From Henricia sp. BOLD:AAB3569 (taxonomy: Eukaryota; Echinodermata; Asteroidea; Spinulosida; Echinasteridae): a stretch of 64,000 bases of DNA. The notes beneath the pieces are model-generated. The model was not told the origin of the DNA. It did not search any database and saw nothing but the letters and a program-made list of their open reading frames with translations. Shown piece by piece: positions 51,830 to 63,664 of the stretch (the first letter of the stretch is position 1; the number at the start of each line of letters is the position of its first letter). The translations under genes were made by a program, and so were the position numbers. The DNA lies in assembly GCA_037783545.1 (NCBI GenBank), contig JBBELK010000482.1, positions 1,302,001 through 1,366,000 on the forward strand. Reading direction: 5' to 3'.

Positions 51830-52140
51830 GGAATTATGACCTAAGGACTGCCGGGGTGAATAATGTGAAAACAAATGTGTCCATGCGATCGAGTTTGGGA
51901 AATCTGGATGCAGTGAAAAGCAACTTGGCTCCACCGGGATTCGAACCGCAGACCTCCCGCTTAACGTGCAGATGCCCCACCAATTAAGCTATGAAGTCAA
52001 CTGGTGGTCTCGAATCACGGTATTGCAGTTGTTCCTCACTGATTGGGATTGGCTATCACGTGAGCTTAGCGAGCCCTACAGAGGGATAAACCCTCCGAAG
52101 AGATAACCACCCCTCCCAGAGATCACTTAAGATACACCTC
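51830..52140 (-). mobile_element. SINE family D, fuller copy
   Basis: Minus head around 51925-52000 (AGCTTAATTGGTGGGGCATC, B box GGTTCGAATCCC) with body GTTTGGGAAATCTGGATGCA on plus. Flank shared with 21240-21380. Confidence 0.75.
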
Positions 52141-52985
52141 AAACCCCCTGCCCGGCTTGCCCCAATTATTATATGTCCGCAAAATTGATATATGTACACT
52201 CCGGGGCGAGTTCACTTTGGGGCGAGTTCACTCTGGGGCGATCCCCACCCCCTCCCCCCGGAAAGTTGGTCCCGGGGACGGTTGTTCTAGACTGAAAAGA
52301 GGCCTTATTTGTCCACCCTCAATCTCCGAATAGGCCCCCCTCACCCCTTCCCAAAAATTGTTGGACTACTGACAACAAACAAACATGTGACATTGGCAAT
52401 ATGCCAGCATTTGCAACCATTCAATATCTTCAAAATAACTTTCCACCATGCACCATAACACAGCATGATACTGCATTGCTAGTTGACAGTATGCATCTTA
52501 CTATACGAAGCAACTCTATGCCAAGAATTTACGGAACTCTAACTGGAATTATCCTGGGTATACTGTACATTCCTGATAGTTACAAAGATTGATCGTGTCC
52601 TGTGTGATAAACCGTAAAGCCCCATTACATCATTTGCAGTGACTCAAAGTTTTACTCCGAAAGACGGAAAGAAAAATAGACAATTTGATAGCAATGGTCA
52701 CAATCACCTAGTCTCGTACCCCGATCAACTGGGGATGCTCGCCCATCAGGTCTGGGGAATATCACGATGAGAGCTCATATGTGGCTGACATTTCTATAAG
52801 GCAGTTTATTAACATTGCTCTTTAGTATTGTCAATTTGTTCCCGTTTTTAAAAGTTTCCCAATTATGCAATGTGTCTTTAAAAGTACAACAAATCAATGA
52901 CTGTTCAAAAGAGATGAACACAACATCTGGCATGGTGCCTAATCACCATTGAAATGAAACAACCAAACTTGGGATGAGAGAAAAA
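52141..52985. other. Repeat scraps only
   Basis: GGGGCGAGTTCAC repeats at 52203-52240 resemble 28080 and 43600; 52785-52880 resembles the ATGTGGCTGA MITE. No exon. Confidence 0.5.
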
Positions 52986-52989
52986 TCGT

Positions 52990-53165
52990 AAGGGCCTTAT
53001 CGGGATTCGAACTTTAGACCTCCGACTCACTAGGCAGATGCTCTACCAGCTGAGCTATAAGGCACAGTTGGTATAGGGATAACCTGAGGGAGTATACCAA
53101 CTGTGCCTTATAGCTCAGCTGGTAGAGCATCTGTCTAGTGAGTGAGTCAGAGGTCTTGGACAAAA
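52990..53165. repeat. Head-to-head pair of tRNA-like units
   Basis: A minus unit with B box (GGGATTCGAACTTTAGACC on plus) is followed by a plus unit (TGTGCCTTATAGCTCAGCTG) that lacks the B box. Same family as the satellites at 35495 and 36930. Confidence 0.8.
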
Positions 53166-53518
53166 CTGATGTTACTTTAATTGCTCAGTAAAATTTGTCA
53201 AGCCTTTGGTTTAAATCCGTTGGCAAATGAAAAAGTTATTTATGATCAAAGTAGGACCTTTTTTTCTTTTCACAAAAAAAAGAGACAAGTGCCTGTCTCC
53301 AAGGTCAATATGACACGATGAGCAGCTGCAACATCAGTCACATAATATTAAATTCCTGTCTCTGAAATCTAGCCCCCTTTGGGCTCGACTTGAGATGCTC
53401 CGAGTGTCTGAAATTCTGCAAAATTACAGAGCACTTTTTTGCCCACTGACATCTGAATAAGAACATATGGTAAGAAATGTCAACAGTTTTGCAACAATGC
53501 AAATAGTGTTTTAAAGAA

Positions 53519-53834
53519 CTCTGGATGCCGCAATTGGGCGACATTTCGGAAAGACTCTCCCCGGGGACCACCGAAATTTCGGCAAGAGTGACTCAAAATG
53601 ACACCTTATTTTTTTACCAAAAACTTCCAAAGATGGTTGCAGACCGAAGAAAAACAGCTCCAGTCCCGATAAAAATGGTTCTCGACCTAAAAAAAAAGGT
53701 TTTTGACCTAAAAAAATGAATTTTAAACTCAAAAATATTAGGGCGACACCAAAATGTCGCCCTATTGAGCAGGTCGCCCTAATATACCTTTTTACACACG
53801 ATTTGTCGCCCTATTCTAGCATTCATAGTTATTT
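53519..53834. mobile_element. MITE with GGGCGACA ends, copy 1
   Basis: CTCTGGATGCCGCAATTGGG and mirrored CCCTATTCTAGCATTCATAG ends, internal hairpin TTAGGGCGACACCAAAATGT...GTCGCCCTAATAT. Copy 2 is at 54457-54776. Confidence 0.82.
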
Positions 53835-54037
53835 AGTTTAGTGAACACAAAAAAGGCAGCCAGCTAAAATTTGTAATTTTGATCAGCACAAAAATTTGCC
53901 AAGGAGTATTTTTTTCTGCAAAATTGCACCCAGGACTTGAAGTTAATTAATAATACTGTCTTCTAAGATGTGACCAAAAGCAGGGCCATCACCAGGCAGA
54001 TAATGGGCCATGCATCACAAGGCAGATAATGATAATG

Positions 54038-54400
54038 TAAAGTGCTGTGGTGGAGCAGTCTAGTGGATCGTATTCAAAACCTGGGTTAGTTCCAAAGGTA
54101 GTGGGTTCGAATCATTGTCCAGTCCATCCATGGTGCATGTGCCCTTGAGCAAGGTACTTTGCCACGCATTGCTTCTCCACCCAGGAGTAAAATGGGTAGC
54201 TGAGAGGGGAGCAAAAGTTAAAGTGTTTGATTAGCCATTGAGCACCTGATAGGCAACCAAGGCTGTATACTCCCCAGGGAGCTGAGACGGTATATAGAGT
54301 GATTTAATGGAGCTCTATGATCAGGGGTAATGATAGTGTAGGCGCCTTGGTGGGGGTTTCCCCGGATAAGTGTGTAGTACAAGTCCATGTAAATACACCT
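54038..54400 (+). mobile_element. SINE family A, copy 3
   Basis: CTGTGGTGGAGCAGTCTAGT head; body and tail as at 1465. B box partly decayed (GGTTCGAATCATT). It lies between the two GGGCGACA MITEs. Confidence 0.85.
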
Positions 54401-54456
54401 TCAAAGTGTTATTGTTAGTTTTGTAAAAAAAAAATGATAATTGTTTTTGTAAAAAC

Positions 54457-54776
54457 CCTGGATGCAGCAATAGGGCAACGATTCGGGAAGCCTTTCCCCG
54501 GGGACTACCGAAATTTCAGCAAGAGTCACTCAAAATGACACCTTATTTTTTTACCCAAAGCTTCCAAAAATGCTTCCAGACCTAAGAGAATTGGTTCTAG
54601 ACCTAATAAAAATGGTTCTCGATTTAAAAAAAATTGTTTTTGACCTTAAAAAAATGGTTTTAAAAAAGAAAAATATTAGGGCGACATGCACCAAAATGTC
54701 GCCCTATTGAGCGTGTCGCCCTAATATACCTTTTTTACACACAAATTGTCCCCCTATCCTAGCATCCATAGTTTTT
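54457..54776. mobile_element. MITE with GGGCGACA ends, copy 2
   Basis: CCTGGATGCAGCAATAGGGC and CCCCTATCCTAGCATCCATA ends; direct orientation relative to copy 1. Confidence 0.82.
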
Positions 54777-54779
54777 GTT

Positions 54780-55360
54780 AGTTTTGTAAAAAAAATAAAT
54801 AATAATAATTTTTATTTTTACAAATTTTGAGTGGTAAATTTTAACTGTTGACTTTTCAGTAGTCCAACTAAAGAATTTTGGCACGTGCGGCTGGTCTAAA
54901 ACGAACATCTCTTGGAAAATAAAGCAGGGAAAAAAATCACTGCGGCTCCTTTTAACCATTCCGACAAACATCGTTGTAATTAAAATTTACCCCACACGAA
55001 CCTTACTTTCAAAGAATGAGACACCTAAACATCAATCATTAATTTGGAAACAAAAATTCCGTCCTTTCAATTCGCAAACGGGCTGCACCAATTATCAAAG
55101 ACTAATTAGAGCATACATAGTTCCTGAATTCTATTAGGCAAAGACCAATGACAAATGCCGACGTTTTATTAACCCGACATTCCATTTTTAACAAGGACAA
55201 CACGTTTTCATTATTTCAAATGCTAGATGTGATTTGATGGCAGACGGGTAACGAGGAAATGCGGGGGATGTTAGAAAAATGCGCTAATAAGCTTATTAAA
55301 ATAGAAAGGAATTCTGGATAAAAATGGAAAACAGTCATTAACAAAACTGGATACAGATTT
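54780..55360. other. Nothing recognised
   Basis: A/T-rich; no exon or repeat identified. Confidence 0.4.
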
Positions 55361-55368
55361 GGACAAAT

Positions 55369-55826
55369 CGTCGCTGTCACCACGAAGTGACACCCAAGTG
55401 AACTTCAGTTACAGTTCGTGAAAACCGCACAGTGTGGGGGACACAAGTTTTCACGAACTGACATCCAAGTGTGCGCGCGCACTCCGTACACTGCACCAAA
55501 AGCCATGAATTTTTGTTTCCACGAACTGACACCCAAGAAAACGTTAAATTTATCCGAAAAAAAGCCTTGAAAATGCTTGATACGAATGATATCATCTGAA
55601 TACTTGTAGAATAATAGTAAAATATTTACCGCAACAATCCCTAATTAGTTAATTTACGATGGGTGTCAGTTCGTGAAAACAAAAATTCATGGCTTTTGGT
55701 GCAGTGTACGGAGTGCGCGCGCACACTTGGATGTCAGTTCGTGAAAACTTGTGTCCCCCACACTGTGCGGTTTTCACGAACTGTAACTGAAGTTCACTTG
55801 GGTGTCACTTCATGGTGACAGCGACG
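55369..55826. mobile_element. 458-bp element with very long near-perfect inverted arms
   Basis: Left arm 55369-55534 and right arm about 55661-55826 pair almost perfectly, from CGTCGCTGTCACCACGAAGT inward. AAAT occurs on both sides (55365-55368 and 55827-55830). The spacer is 126 bases. CACGAACTGACACCCAAG-like motifs repeat inside each arm. It interrupts the tail of a SINE (55835-55950). Confidence 0.9.
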
Positions 55827-55950
55827 AAATGTCCATGAGTTCGGGAAATATGGATGCAGTGAAAAGCAACTTGGCTCCACCGGGATTCGAACCGCGGACC
55901 TTCTGCTCAATGTGCAGACGCCCTACCAATTGAGCTATGAAGCCAACTGG
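55827..55950 (-). mobile_element. SINE family D, copy next to the long inverted repeat
   Basis: Minus tRNA-like head GGCTTCATAGCTCAATTGGT with B box GGTTCGAATCCC and tail TTGCTTTTCACTGCATCC. T-stem and U33 mismatches show that it is not a functional tRNA. Confidence 0.78.
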
Positions 55951-56193
55951 TAATTACAAATGTTAATTAAAATTACAAATATGGGTAACATTTAGGCATA
56001 AGTTGGTTGTGTCTCAGTTACACTGTCTTTTTTGGAGCACACATTTAGAATACAGACTCATCATTATGGGAACTTTAAAAAAAATACAACTGCCTATATT
56101 TTGCAAATTAGCCACCACGGAGCAGCAAAATTTCATACCACTCATCTGAAGCATTGTAAATATCATGTGCTAATTGTCTAGGCCTTTGACAAT

Positions 56194-56581
56194 GACCCTG
56201 TTCTCACTAGAAAAATTGCTTCAATCGACGATGATTCGACGAAGAGATTTCCTGATGTGAACGCACGCCTCTTCATTCAACGAAGATTATAATCGCTTTA
56301 TTTAATGAAGCAAATAGCTTCATTCGACGAAGAGATCGCTTCATTCAACGAAGCAAATTTGTAATGTGAACGCTCCCTTCGTTCGATGAAGCGATTTGAC
56401 ACGTAACGAGATGGGGGCGTCATACAGCTTTATTCGATCTTCGTTAGCAGTTGTCTAATGTGAACGATACCGCTCTTCATTCGATCTTCGTTTAGTGAGA
56501 TGTGAAACGCACGCTTCATTAACTAATGCTGATTAACTAATCTTCATCAAACGAAGCAAATTCTCTAGTGAGAACGGGGTC
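56194..56581. mobile_element. MITE with GACCCTGTTCTCACTAG ends
   Basis: GACCCTGTTCTCACTAGAAA and mirrored CTCTAGTGAGAACGGGGTC. Inside, TTCATTCGACGAAG-type palindromes recur. Fragments of the family are near 7065-7110 and 20195-20265. Confidence 0.82.
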
Positions 56582-56584
56582 CTT

Positions 56585-58080
56585 GTTGGGTCTGCCAGAC
56601 ATGTGTCACATAACTTTTACAAATATCTCAACATTTTAGATGACAGTAGGTAAACATTTCTTGTCGAGTATTATATATTCTGCATGGGGTTTGCCATAAT
56701 AATTCCGACATCATTAGAAATTCACAAAGGAATGCAAATGCTCTGTACACTTTATCGTGCCATGGCCATCTTTGTCTTGTTCCCTGTATGCATTAGGCAT
56801 GATAGGTGCAGAGGTATGATCGTACGATAGCATGCCACAATCTTCCAATCTATTGTTAGAGAAAATTGCTGGAACTGCACATTTGCTCAGTGGCGCTGCA
56901 TGTTTGATCAACCTGATAGTGATGCACACCCAACAATGAACCTTTCCCATGAAACTTTTGATGTCTTTTTTTCCAAAAATGCCCTTTTCCAAAGCAGCCA
57001 CTCCCCCCCCCACCAAACATCACATGAAGAACCAAAAAAATATGCTTAGCCAATTTTTGTGCTAAGCAAAATTTGGCAAATGATATGAGATTTTAGCTGG
57101 TAAACTGCTTTACCTATGAACAATTTGTCTGTGCTAAGCTGTATTTTTCTGTAACAATTCTTTAAAATAGACTGCCAAAGTGAATACATCACCATTTGTT
57201 AGTTGCCAAGGGAATGGTTTTATACTAGAAATCACACCCAAAAAAAAGCTAAAAATTGCTTTTGTAGTGGATGCTTTATCCAATGGATCAATATTTGGAG
57301 CCAGTTACCATGGCAACCCACGTCACATTTCGTCATTGTATTTGATATGGCTACACCACATATACTGCAAGCCCAGTTTAGCGAAAGCTTTCTGGCTTGA
57401 TTTCAAGACAGGCCGAAGAAGTCAAATTAAAACCGTGTAAAAAGGCGTCATGTTTACAAATTTGCGTTCTCAATACAAATGTCAAGTCTGTATCCACCTT
57501 TGCCATTTTCAGCGTAAACGGAGGCTTCGTATTTGTGTATTTTTTAGTCGGGCAGACTTTAATACCGAACCGATACCTTCTAAATCACGCATCGTCGAGG
57601 GAAATCCTCATTATATTGGTCGTACTGTGTTCACAACCTCGCAGACTTAATTTACGTGGTCGTCGGTGCTTTATCAACTGTCGAGTATCTCGCAAAGACA
57701 GAAGATCTGCGTTCATGTTACATGATCTCTTACGGACAACCGTGCACCAGAATAGCACGGCAGTCACGACACGCTTTGCATATAGGCACAGCGGACTTGC
57801 GAGGAATTTATCCAAGTTGTGTCAATCCGTTACGCCTCTTGCCAGACCTACATTTGTAAATATCTCGGACATAAGATCCGGACGAAGCAAATTTCTGTCT
57901 GTCGAGGGAAACCTATTTGCGGAAAGAACATGATATGGGCCTCTGTTCTTTTCATGCTCGATTGGAAATCTTTTTGAAAGCTGGAAAGGGGAAATATATC
58001 ATCTCCTTTTTAAATAATTTTATACAGATAATTTGTTTTATTTAATGGGCTTATGAGATTTCAATGTGTAGCCCGTGGGC
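56585..58080. other. Unassigned stretch with one long open frame
   Basis: A 178-residue plus-strand frame (57397-57933) is the longest unexplained one here. It shows no motif I know, mixes basic and hydrophobic residues and is overlapped by frames on both strands, so I do not call it a gene. Confidence 0.4.
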
Positions 58081-58084
58081 TGAA

Positions 58085-58290
58085 TTGCTTACAAGTGTCT
58101 TCCACCTACACATTGAAATACATAGGTGGGTGGTGCTATTGCATGGCAGCCGATGGCCAGAGACACCGAGTAATCCCCTTAATTTTCATGAAAGTGCTCT
58201 GGGAATCTTTTAACTGCATTACACAGCACATTAGACCAATGGCTTTTCATCCCTTCCAAAGGATGGAGCAATTGTGGTTAAATTTTACAT
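58085..58290 (-). mobile_element. Degenerate SINE family B copy
   Basis: On minus, CATCCTTTGGAAGGGATG, AAGCCATTGGTCTAATGTG and GGTGTCTCTGGCCATCGG match the family B body. Confidence 0.65.
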
Positions 58291-58299
58291 TTTACATAT

Positions 58300-59015
58300 T
58301 GTTTTTGTAAATTCAGGACACATTCTTTAAATACTTTCCATCTCAAAGAGTACATAAAGTACAATTCATACAAAATGGTTTAAAAGCCATTTTAATGATT
58401 TTTGTACGAGAAATAACACATATCAGGTGTAACAGGGTTCACTAAATGTCACACTTTTGGACTCCTAATTTGTAGAAAGACCCTTATGCCCTTCTGCTAG
58501 GCACACGACAGTCTACAGTCTGACATCAAATTTAGTTTAAGATTTGCAGCAGGTTTAAGAGTTTCTACCAGAGTTAACTCTTCACAAGATAATAGACAAA
58601 AACTATCCGAAGACATTAAAACGTGTCCCTGTCATACTTATTGCAATTAACAACATCTTAAACTTTGCCCACAGCTGACCGAGTACGATCCCAGACCATT
58701 AAACGTAATTTTTTTGACAAATTGCATCCAACATTCGAGAAAATAGCTACTTAGTGACAAATGTCAAGATTTTTTCTTTGTTCCCGAGCGATCCTGAGAG
58801 ACAGGTGGACTCTACTAAACGGAATTCTTTATTTGTCGGGCGAATCCTCTCTCGGGTGATCTAAGTATTTCACGTTTCAGAGAGCGCGTCCCACGAGCGA
58901 TGAGCTTAATTTGTGGGGAAACTGAAATGAATTAATGGTATCTGTGTGTGGACCTTGTGGCGCAATCTGGAAGCATTTTGTCAAGCATGCATTAATTTAT
59001 TTGATTTATTTTAAT
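58300..59015. other. Nothing recognised apart from a MITE scrap
   Basis: 58441-58490 resembles the end of the 19488-20073 MITE. No exon. Confidence 0.45.
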
Positions 59016-59019
59016 ACGA

Positions 59020-59254
59020 AAAAGGAAAAGGCCCAAGGACACTCAAATTGCCGAATCTGTAATTGCCGAACCCGCAATTGGGGGGTTCAACCCTACCCCA
59101 AAGGTGACTTGAAAAAGGAGAATCAGACCTGGGTCTGATCCACCTTTTTCAATTCACCTTTTGTGTTTACACTTAGCGCCTACCCGGCTTCAACTCCCAT
59201 TTTTGGAAATTGCGGAGTTCGATTCGGCAAAGGCGAATCGAGTGTAAACGGGCT
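59020..59254. mobile_element. MITE with GTTTACACTCGA ends, copy 2 (partial)
   Basis: Retains the central hairpin (AAAGGTGACTTGAAAAAGG and mirror) and the right end CGAATCGAGTGTAAACGGGC. Left end lost. Confidence 0.75.
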
Positions 59255-59259
59255 GTAAT

Positions 59260-60757
59260 CAAACTTTTTCCAAAGAGAAAAAAAACCAAAAAATCATCTG
59301 ACATGTCCATTCCCAATCGAATACCAACAATATTTTACAGTGTTGACCACTTCAAATGATGACTAAAAGTAATAGGAAAAACGAAAGTGTTAAATGCACG
59401 GTACGATCACACGAGCTCTGCGATCTGCAGGGTATAATATTGATTTGTTCATCGGTATCGTAATGCTAGCTTGCGATGGCGCATTGATAGTGTGACATCT
59501 GGCGACTGTGTGCCGAGGCTTCGCGCAAATAGTAAGTGAAAACGCCGACTTGCAGATGGTGAGCGCGCAAACCGGAGTGTAATTTGATGCCAGTTTGATG
59601 TTTGCGCTGGAAACGGCCGATTTAACACCGGGGGAAAAGAATCCTCAAAATTTAAGGCTGGCAAGTGACAGAGACTTTTGTACAGAGTGACAGAATTAAC
59701 TTTTTGCGCGTAAACTTTACATAATGTCTTGCACCCCGAATTCTTCACTTTCAAATGGAGGTGCAGTTTTGCAAGTCACATACTATGCTGTTGTTACTAC
59801 AAGATGCATGCCAATTTTAAACAGCGCCCTCTTTCTGTGATTTTTTGAGAAGAATTTGTTCAAAGTTGAAAAATGATACTTCTATTTATTTTACACCAAA
59901 ATGAATATTAGTAATGTTTTCCTAAACAAAAAATCCTTCATTATGTTGCAAAGACTGTGCATATAAATTTACTATTTCAGGGGCCCTTGTTTGGCCTACT
60001 TGTTTGGTAATTACCCTCCAAAAAAATTTCTGAATTATTATCTTTAAGCTTACTTGTTATAAAGATGGTAATGGTAGTAATCATCCTGTGAAATTATTTC
60101 GTCTGAATTGCCCCCATTCATGAGAAAAATGACAAAACTATTTGAATCTCCAAAGATCGCCTGTAGGCAATCTTTGGAGCCATTCATTTATGCACAAAAA
60201 CAGTACTTGGATTTTTCGGGTTTTCTAAAGTATTACTGCATCTATGTGGCTGAAATTTCTACAAAGTAGTTTTCTCGACCTATGCTTTCAATTACTAGTG
60301 GAAATCATGCCGTTTTTAATAGTTTACCAAACAAGTATACTACCTTTAAAGATTTGATAACAATGTCATTTTTGCCTTGCTGCACATGCTTGGGCATGTG
60401 TTGCATTATCTACATGTTGTCAGTTTTCCCTTTTGCTATTTTATCAGAGTAAACACACATTTTGTTAATTATTTTCTACATTATAAAAATATTAATTTAT
60501 TTATTTTTACAAAGCACCCTTAAATTAAAAGGAAAAGATTTTTCTAACATTTCGGATGAGGAAAAAACAAATATGGATTCGAGACCTCCGACTTACCAGG
60601 CAGATGACTGATGGCCATTCGCGCATGCGGACTGCGGACTTGCCGTTTGCGTAATGTGACCCGAGTGCAATGCGCACGCATTACTCCCGAGTAACGGGAA
60701 CTGCACGCCCGAACGCAGCCAGGAAGAAAAATTCAGGGTCATTGCAAATGATACAGG
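59260..60757. other. Nothing recognised apart from MITE fragments
   Basis: 60180-60360 resembles the ATCTATGTGGCTGAAATTTC family ending TATACTACCTTTAAA. No exon. Confidence 0.45.
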
Positions 60758-61249
60758 TGTGACCAGACCAACTACCTGGTCAGGTCACTAGCATTAACAT
60801 TCCTTAGGTATATCACAATAACATTCCAGTACCTCTGCTGGGTGCATGTCTTGCGCCATTTTACAATTGTCTTCCTTGTGGCAAGACTGCACCCCGGCAT
60901 GTGCTGGAATGTGCATTTTAGGTTTATTGTATTCTGGCAGGCTTGGAATTCCTGGGTTGGGACTGGAGAGCCTATATAAGGAACCTGTGGGCAAGCCTGG
61001 GGAGTTCCCCTGTTCTGACTGCGTGTGCATGAGCCGTAGGCCTATAGTGCTGCTCTGATCTCTGTATAGTGCAATAACTTCAGCATAATTTGATTCCGGT
61101 TTTCACAAGTGTTTTAAAATTGGAATTGTTGTGATAAATACACATTGTATTTTTTTATTCATATTTTGGCTTGAGCCAGTTCTCTTTTGTACATCGTCGT
61201 CAGCGTTGGCCCTGCCTGTTTCCTGTATTACCAGACCCACTTGGTTACA
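60758..61249 (+). repeat. LTR A
   Basis: 492 bases, TG...CA, TATATAAG at 60973-60980. Differs from LTR B at only a handful of positions. Confidence 0.88.
60973..60980 (+). promoter_or_regulatory. LTR TATA box
   Basis: CCTATATAAGGAACC, identically placed in the three LTRs; probable promoter for the element. Confidence 0.6.
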
Positions 61250-61262
61250 AAAATTGTTCTTT

Positions 61263-61278
61263 AAAATCAGGGGGTGAG
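61263..61278 (+). other. Polypurine tract between LTR A and LTR B
   Basis: AAAATCAGGGGGTGAG, identical to 63138-63153 just before LTR C. Here it directly follows LTR A without an interior. Confidence 0.7.
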
Positions 61279-61770
61279 TGTGACCAGACCAACTACCTGG
61301 TCAGGTCACTAGCATTAACATTCCTTGGGTATATCACAATAACATTCCAGTACCTCTGCTGGGTGCATGTCTTGCGCCATTTTACAATTGTCTTCCTTGT
61401 GGCAAGACTGCACCCCGGCATGTGCTGGAATGTGCATTTTAGGTTTATTGTATTCTGGCAGGCTTGGAATTCCTGGGTTGGGACTGGAGAGCCTATATAA
61501 GGAACCTGTGGGCAAGCCTTGTGAGTTCCCCTGTTCTGACTGCATGTGCATGAGCCGTAGGCCTATAGTGCTGCTCTGATCTCTGTATAGTGCAATAACT
61601 TCAGCATAATTTGATTCCGGTTTTCACAAGTGTTTTAAAATTGGAATTGTTGTGATAAATACACATTGTATTTTTTTATTCATATTTTGGCTTGAGCCAG
61701 TTCTCTTTTGTACATCGTCGTCAGCGTTGGCCCTGCCTGTTTCCTGTACAACCAGACCCACTTGGTTACA
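61279..61770 (+). repeat. LTR B
   Basis: 492 bases, near-identical to LTR A. It serves as 3' LTR of the A-B pair and 5' LTR of the B-C pair. Confidence 0.88.
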
Positions 61771-61772
61771 AT

Positions 61773-61790
61773 TGGCGTAGTCGGCAGGGT
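61773..61790 (+). other. Primer-binding site
   Basis: TGGCGTAGTCGGCAGGGT starts two bases after LTR B. TGGCG-x-AGTCGGCAGG is a common tRNA-primer complement in metazoan Gypsy elements. Confidence 0.65.
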
Positions 61791-63137
61791 AGGGCCAAAC
61801 GATGTACAAACTTGAAAATTATTGTGAATAAAATATTTCTGAAAACGGTAGTCGAAATACTTGTGGTGTTGACTGACTGGATGCCTGCTTCGCTTTGATC
61901 GGGCGATCAAGACTGGTCGGGACCATTTGCGGAATGCAGAGGAACTGGAACATCGCTGGAAAGTCTACTTGAGGTCTGGTTGAAAATGACGTGGATCTAC
62001 CGGGCCTACTACTTGACGTCCAACTCGTCTTTAGGAGTTCAGAGCACAGGGCAGCACTATGGCAATAATGCACACAGCTAAGTTTTAAATTAATAGCAGT
62101 CGGGACAGGAAACTCGAATTTTAACCATTTTGATGTATGTGTATTTGTTATTGTAATTGTTAAAATGGTGCACCTTGTCTAAATGTCGTTTGTATAATTG
62201 TTCGTCTATTTAAAATTTGTATTTTCTTTATTTACAGAAATTCCATAGCGGACTGCGACTCGTGCACAACTGAATTCCAGACCTGCCAGACATGTTCGTA
62301 TTGAACATTTATTTAAAATATTTATATACCACATACCGTAATACGTTCAGGTGTAAAATACCTTCATTTGTATTGCTCGCCGTGAATGTTTTAATTACAT
62401 GTACATATCAGCAAATGAAAATGGGTCTTTTTATGAAGGACAGTCCTTCGACCCACTGGTTATAGTTATGAATCGGTTTTACCTATATGGTTAAACTACG
62501 AGTGTGGTATATCGTTTTCTCATTGAACCATGTCTCCTAGTACCTGTCTGTGGGAACTGGCCAGCCCACTTCGGCGAGAGGGCATTTGGTTGGTCATTTG
62601 ATCAATTGTAAGAATATTTTTTAAATACATATTTTGTGGCCATTAATTCTTGTAATTTACAAGAAATGGTAATTATTCTTTTGTGGTCTATAATTTGACC
62701 GTTTGAGATTACTGATTTTTAAATTCAATGTGAAGCCAGATTTGTAGCAAATTTTGGACTAGGTGTCATTCAGGCCGAATTGAGAAGGTTTTATGTACTA
62801 TGTCTATTTTGAGATAATCTCGTTTTTCCAGGGAAATCCTGGGGTAGATCGATGGTATGGTGCCTTCTCGACCTTATATAATGCACCTGATATCTCCAGA
62901 ATCCATGCAGGTTGAAATGGTTTTTATCTATGTAACATCTTTCCATTTAAAAAATATAAAGAACTATAAATTATTTATTTCATGTTCAATTAACACTTGA
63001 TATAAGCTCGTTTATCAGTAAATACTGAGATGGTCTGTTGAGCATGTGACATGATGGGAATTTAAATTGTGTATTTTGGCAAAATGATATTGAATTTTCC
63101 ATCCTTCTTTTGTTAAACATACAACAATTTGTTCTTT
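61791..63137 (+). other. LTR element interior without coding capacity
   Basis: A/T-rich, many stops on all frames, no aspartic protease, YxDD or integrase motif. Probably an internally deleted element. Confidence 0.7.
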
Positions 63138-63153
63138 AAAATCAGGGGGTGAG
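63138..63153 (+). other. Polypurine tract before LTR C
   Basis: AAAATCAGGGGGTGAG directly before TGTGACC, the expected plus-strand priming site. Confidence 0.7.
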
Positions 63154-63664
63154 TGTGACCAGACCAACTACCTGGTCAGGTCACTAGCATTAACATTCCT
63201 TAGGTACCCGTATATCACAATAACATTCCAGTACCTCTGCTGGGTCCATGTCTTGCGCCATTTTACAATTGTCTTCCTTGTGGCTAGACTGCACCCCGGC
63301 ATGTGCTGGAATGTGCATTTTAGGTTTATTGTATTCTGGCAGGCTTGGAATTCCTGGGTTGGGACTGGAGAGCCAGCAGGGTCCTATATAAGGAACCTGT
63401 GGGCAAGCCTTGTGAGTTCTCCTGTTCTGACTGCATGTGCATGAGCCGTATGCCTATAGTGCTGCTCTGATCTCTGTAGACTAGTGCAATAACTTCAGCA
63501 TAATTTGATTCCGGTTTTCACAAGTGTTTTAAAATTGGAATTGTTGTAATAAATACACATTGTACTTTTTTATTCATATTTTGGTTTGAGCCAGTTCTCT
63601 TTTGTACATCGTCGTCAGCGTTGGCCCTGCCTGTTTCCTGTATTACCAGACCCACTTGGTTACA
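63154..63664 (+). repeat. LTR C
   Basis: 511 bases; longer than A and B because of small insertions (for example GCAGGGTCC before the TATA region). It has AATAAA where A and B have GATAAA. Confidence 0.86.

Larger units (their letters stand above)
60758..63664 (+). mobile_element. Gypsy-type LTR retrotransposon composite with three LTRs, no coding region
   Basis: Order: LTR A (60758-61249), a 29-base link, LTR B (61279-61770), primer-binding site, 1.38 kb interior, polypurine tract, LTR C (63154-63664). LTRs start TGTGACCAGACC and end TTGGTTACA. CAGG (or ACAGG) lies just before A and after C, as a target duplication. No gag, protease, RT or integrase frame is visible, so the element is non-autonomous or gutted. 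Gypsy affinity rests on the primer-site type only. Confidence 0.85.

Noticed and set aside
55866-55945. Functional tRNA gene on the minus strand
   Set aside because: Acceptor stem is fine, but position 33 is C and the T-stem has mismatches; it is the head of SINE family D.
59449-59754. 101-residue minus frame as an upstream GABBR1 exon
   Set aside because: No resemblance to the ligand-binding domain, and no supporting splice sites recognised.
60794-61579. Short frames repeated in the LTRs (about 70-78 residues, both strands)
   Set aside because: They recur because the LTR is repeated; they cross the TATA and 5' untranslated parts and have no retroelement motif.
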